Source: CAYMCV01 sp964389005 (GTDB lineage Bacteria; Bacillota; Clostridia; Lachnospirales; Lachnospiraceae). From it: a stretch of 12,144 bases of DNA. The notes under the pieces were generated by a model, which searched no databases, was not told the DNA's origin, and was given only the letters and a program-made list of their open reading frames with translations. This document shows, piece after piece, positions 12,116 to 12,144 of the stretch; within the stretch, counting starts at the first letter, position 1; each line of letters begins with the position of its first letter. The DNA is taken from positions 1 through 12,144 of the forward strand of contig CAYMCV010000073.1 of NCBI GenBank assembly GCA_964389005.1, written 5' to 3'. The position numbers and the translations under genes were made by a program.

Positions 12116-12144
12116 TAGTTTTCTCCCCCTTCCTTAGGTGCTTT
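12115..12144 (-). CDS. rpsC: 30S ribosomal protein S3, C-terminal tail only
   Basis: Only the last nine codons and the TAA stop are in the window, and the rest lies beyond the right edge. The readable end KAPKEGGEN matches the Pro/Lys/Glu/Gly-rich tail of Firmicute S3. S3 is normally immediately upstream of rplP in S10 clusters. The stop overlaps the rplP ATG by one base (TAATG), and the rplP ribosome binding site lies within these last codons. The call rests on position as much as on sequence, because the fragment is so short. Confidence 0.85.
   Translation of the reverse strand, partial: KAPKEGGEN

Overview
This window is one long minus-strand block of ribosomal protein and associated genes. 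It is the distal part of the fused S10-spc-alpha supercluster of a low-GC Firmicute. The protein family versions point to Clostridia, most likely Lachnospiraceae: an S4 that begins MAVNRVPVLKRCRSLG, an L17 with a roughly 50-residue internal extension, a short zinc-ribbon S14, a KOW-domain gene between map and infA, and rpsD inside the alpha cluster. This placement comes from remembered family sequences, not a database search.

In transcription order (right to left) the genes are: rpsC (last 9 codons), rplP, rpmC, rpsQ, rplN, rplX, rplE, rpsZ (S14), rpsH, rplF, rplR, rpsE, rpmD, rplO, secY, adk, map, a KOW-domain gene, infA, rpmJ, rpsM, rpsK, rpsD, rpoA and rplQ (cut by the left edge). The right half supplies large- and small-subunit proteins. 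The middle supplies protein export (SecY), nucleotide balance (Adk), N-terminal Met removal (Map) and initiation (IF1). The left part supplies the S13/S11/S4 group, the RNA polymerase alpha subunit and L17. Most spacers in the S10/spc part are under 60 nt and hold only a ribosome binding site. Two junctions are TAATG overlaps (rpsC/rplP and rplO/secY), and rpmC starts inside the end of rplP.

The most notable gene-level observation is rpsQ. Both halves of S17 are clearly readable but lie in different frames, as if 17 nt encoding a six-residue conserved loop had been lost. The first half ends at CUU-UAG, a sequence with +1 slippage potential. This may be a sequence or assembly error, a true lesion, or, less likely, a recoded gene.

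The left third differs from the rest because its spacers are long and structured. A good sigma-A type promoter (TTGCCA-17-TATACT with a TG extension) lies upstream of rpmJ, so rpmJ-rpsM-rpsK-rpsD-rpoA-rplQ can be transcribed separately. The spacers before rpsM (253 nt), rpsD (114 nt by the chosen start) and rplQ (171 nt) contain several inverted repeats. In the rpsD leader one segment can pair with either of two partners next to the ribosome binding site. These are candidates for ribosomal-protein autoregulatory leaders. A compact GGGGACG...CGTCCCC palindrome between secY and adk resembles REP-type elements. I saw no tRNA, rRNA, CRISPR, insertion sequence, phage gene or defence system, and no gene-free stretch longer than about 255 nt.
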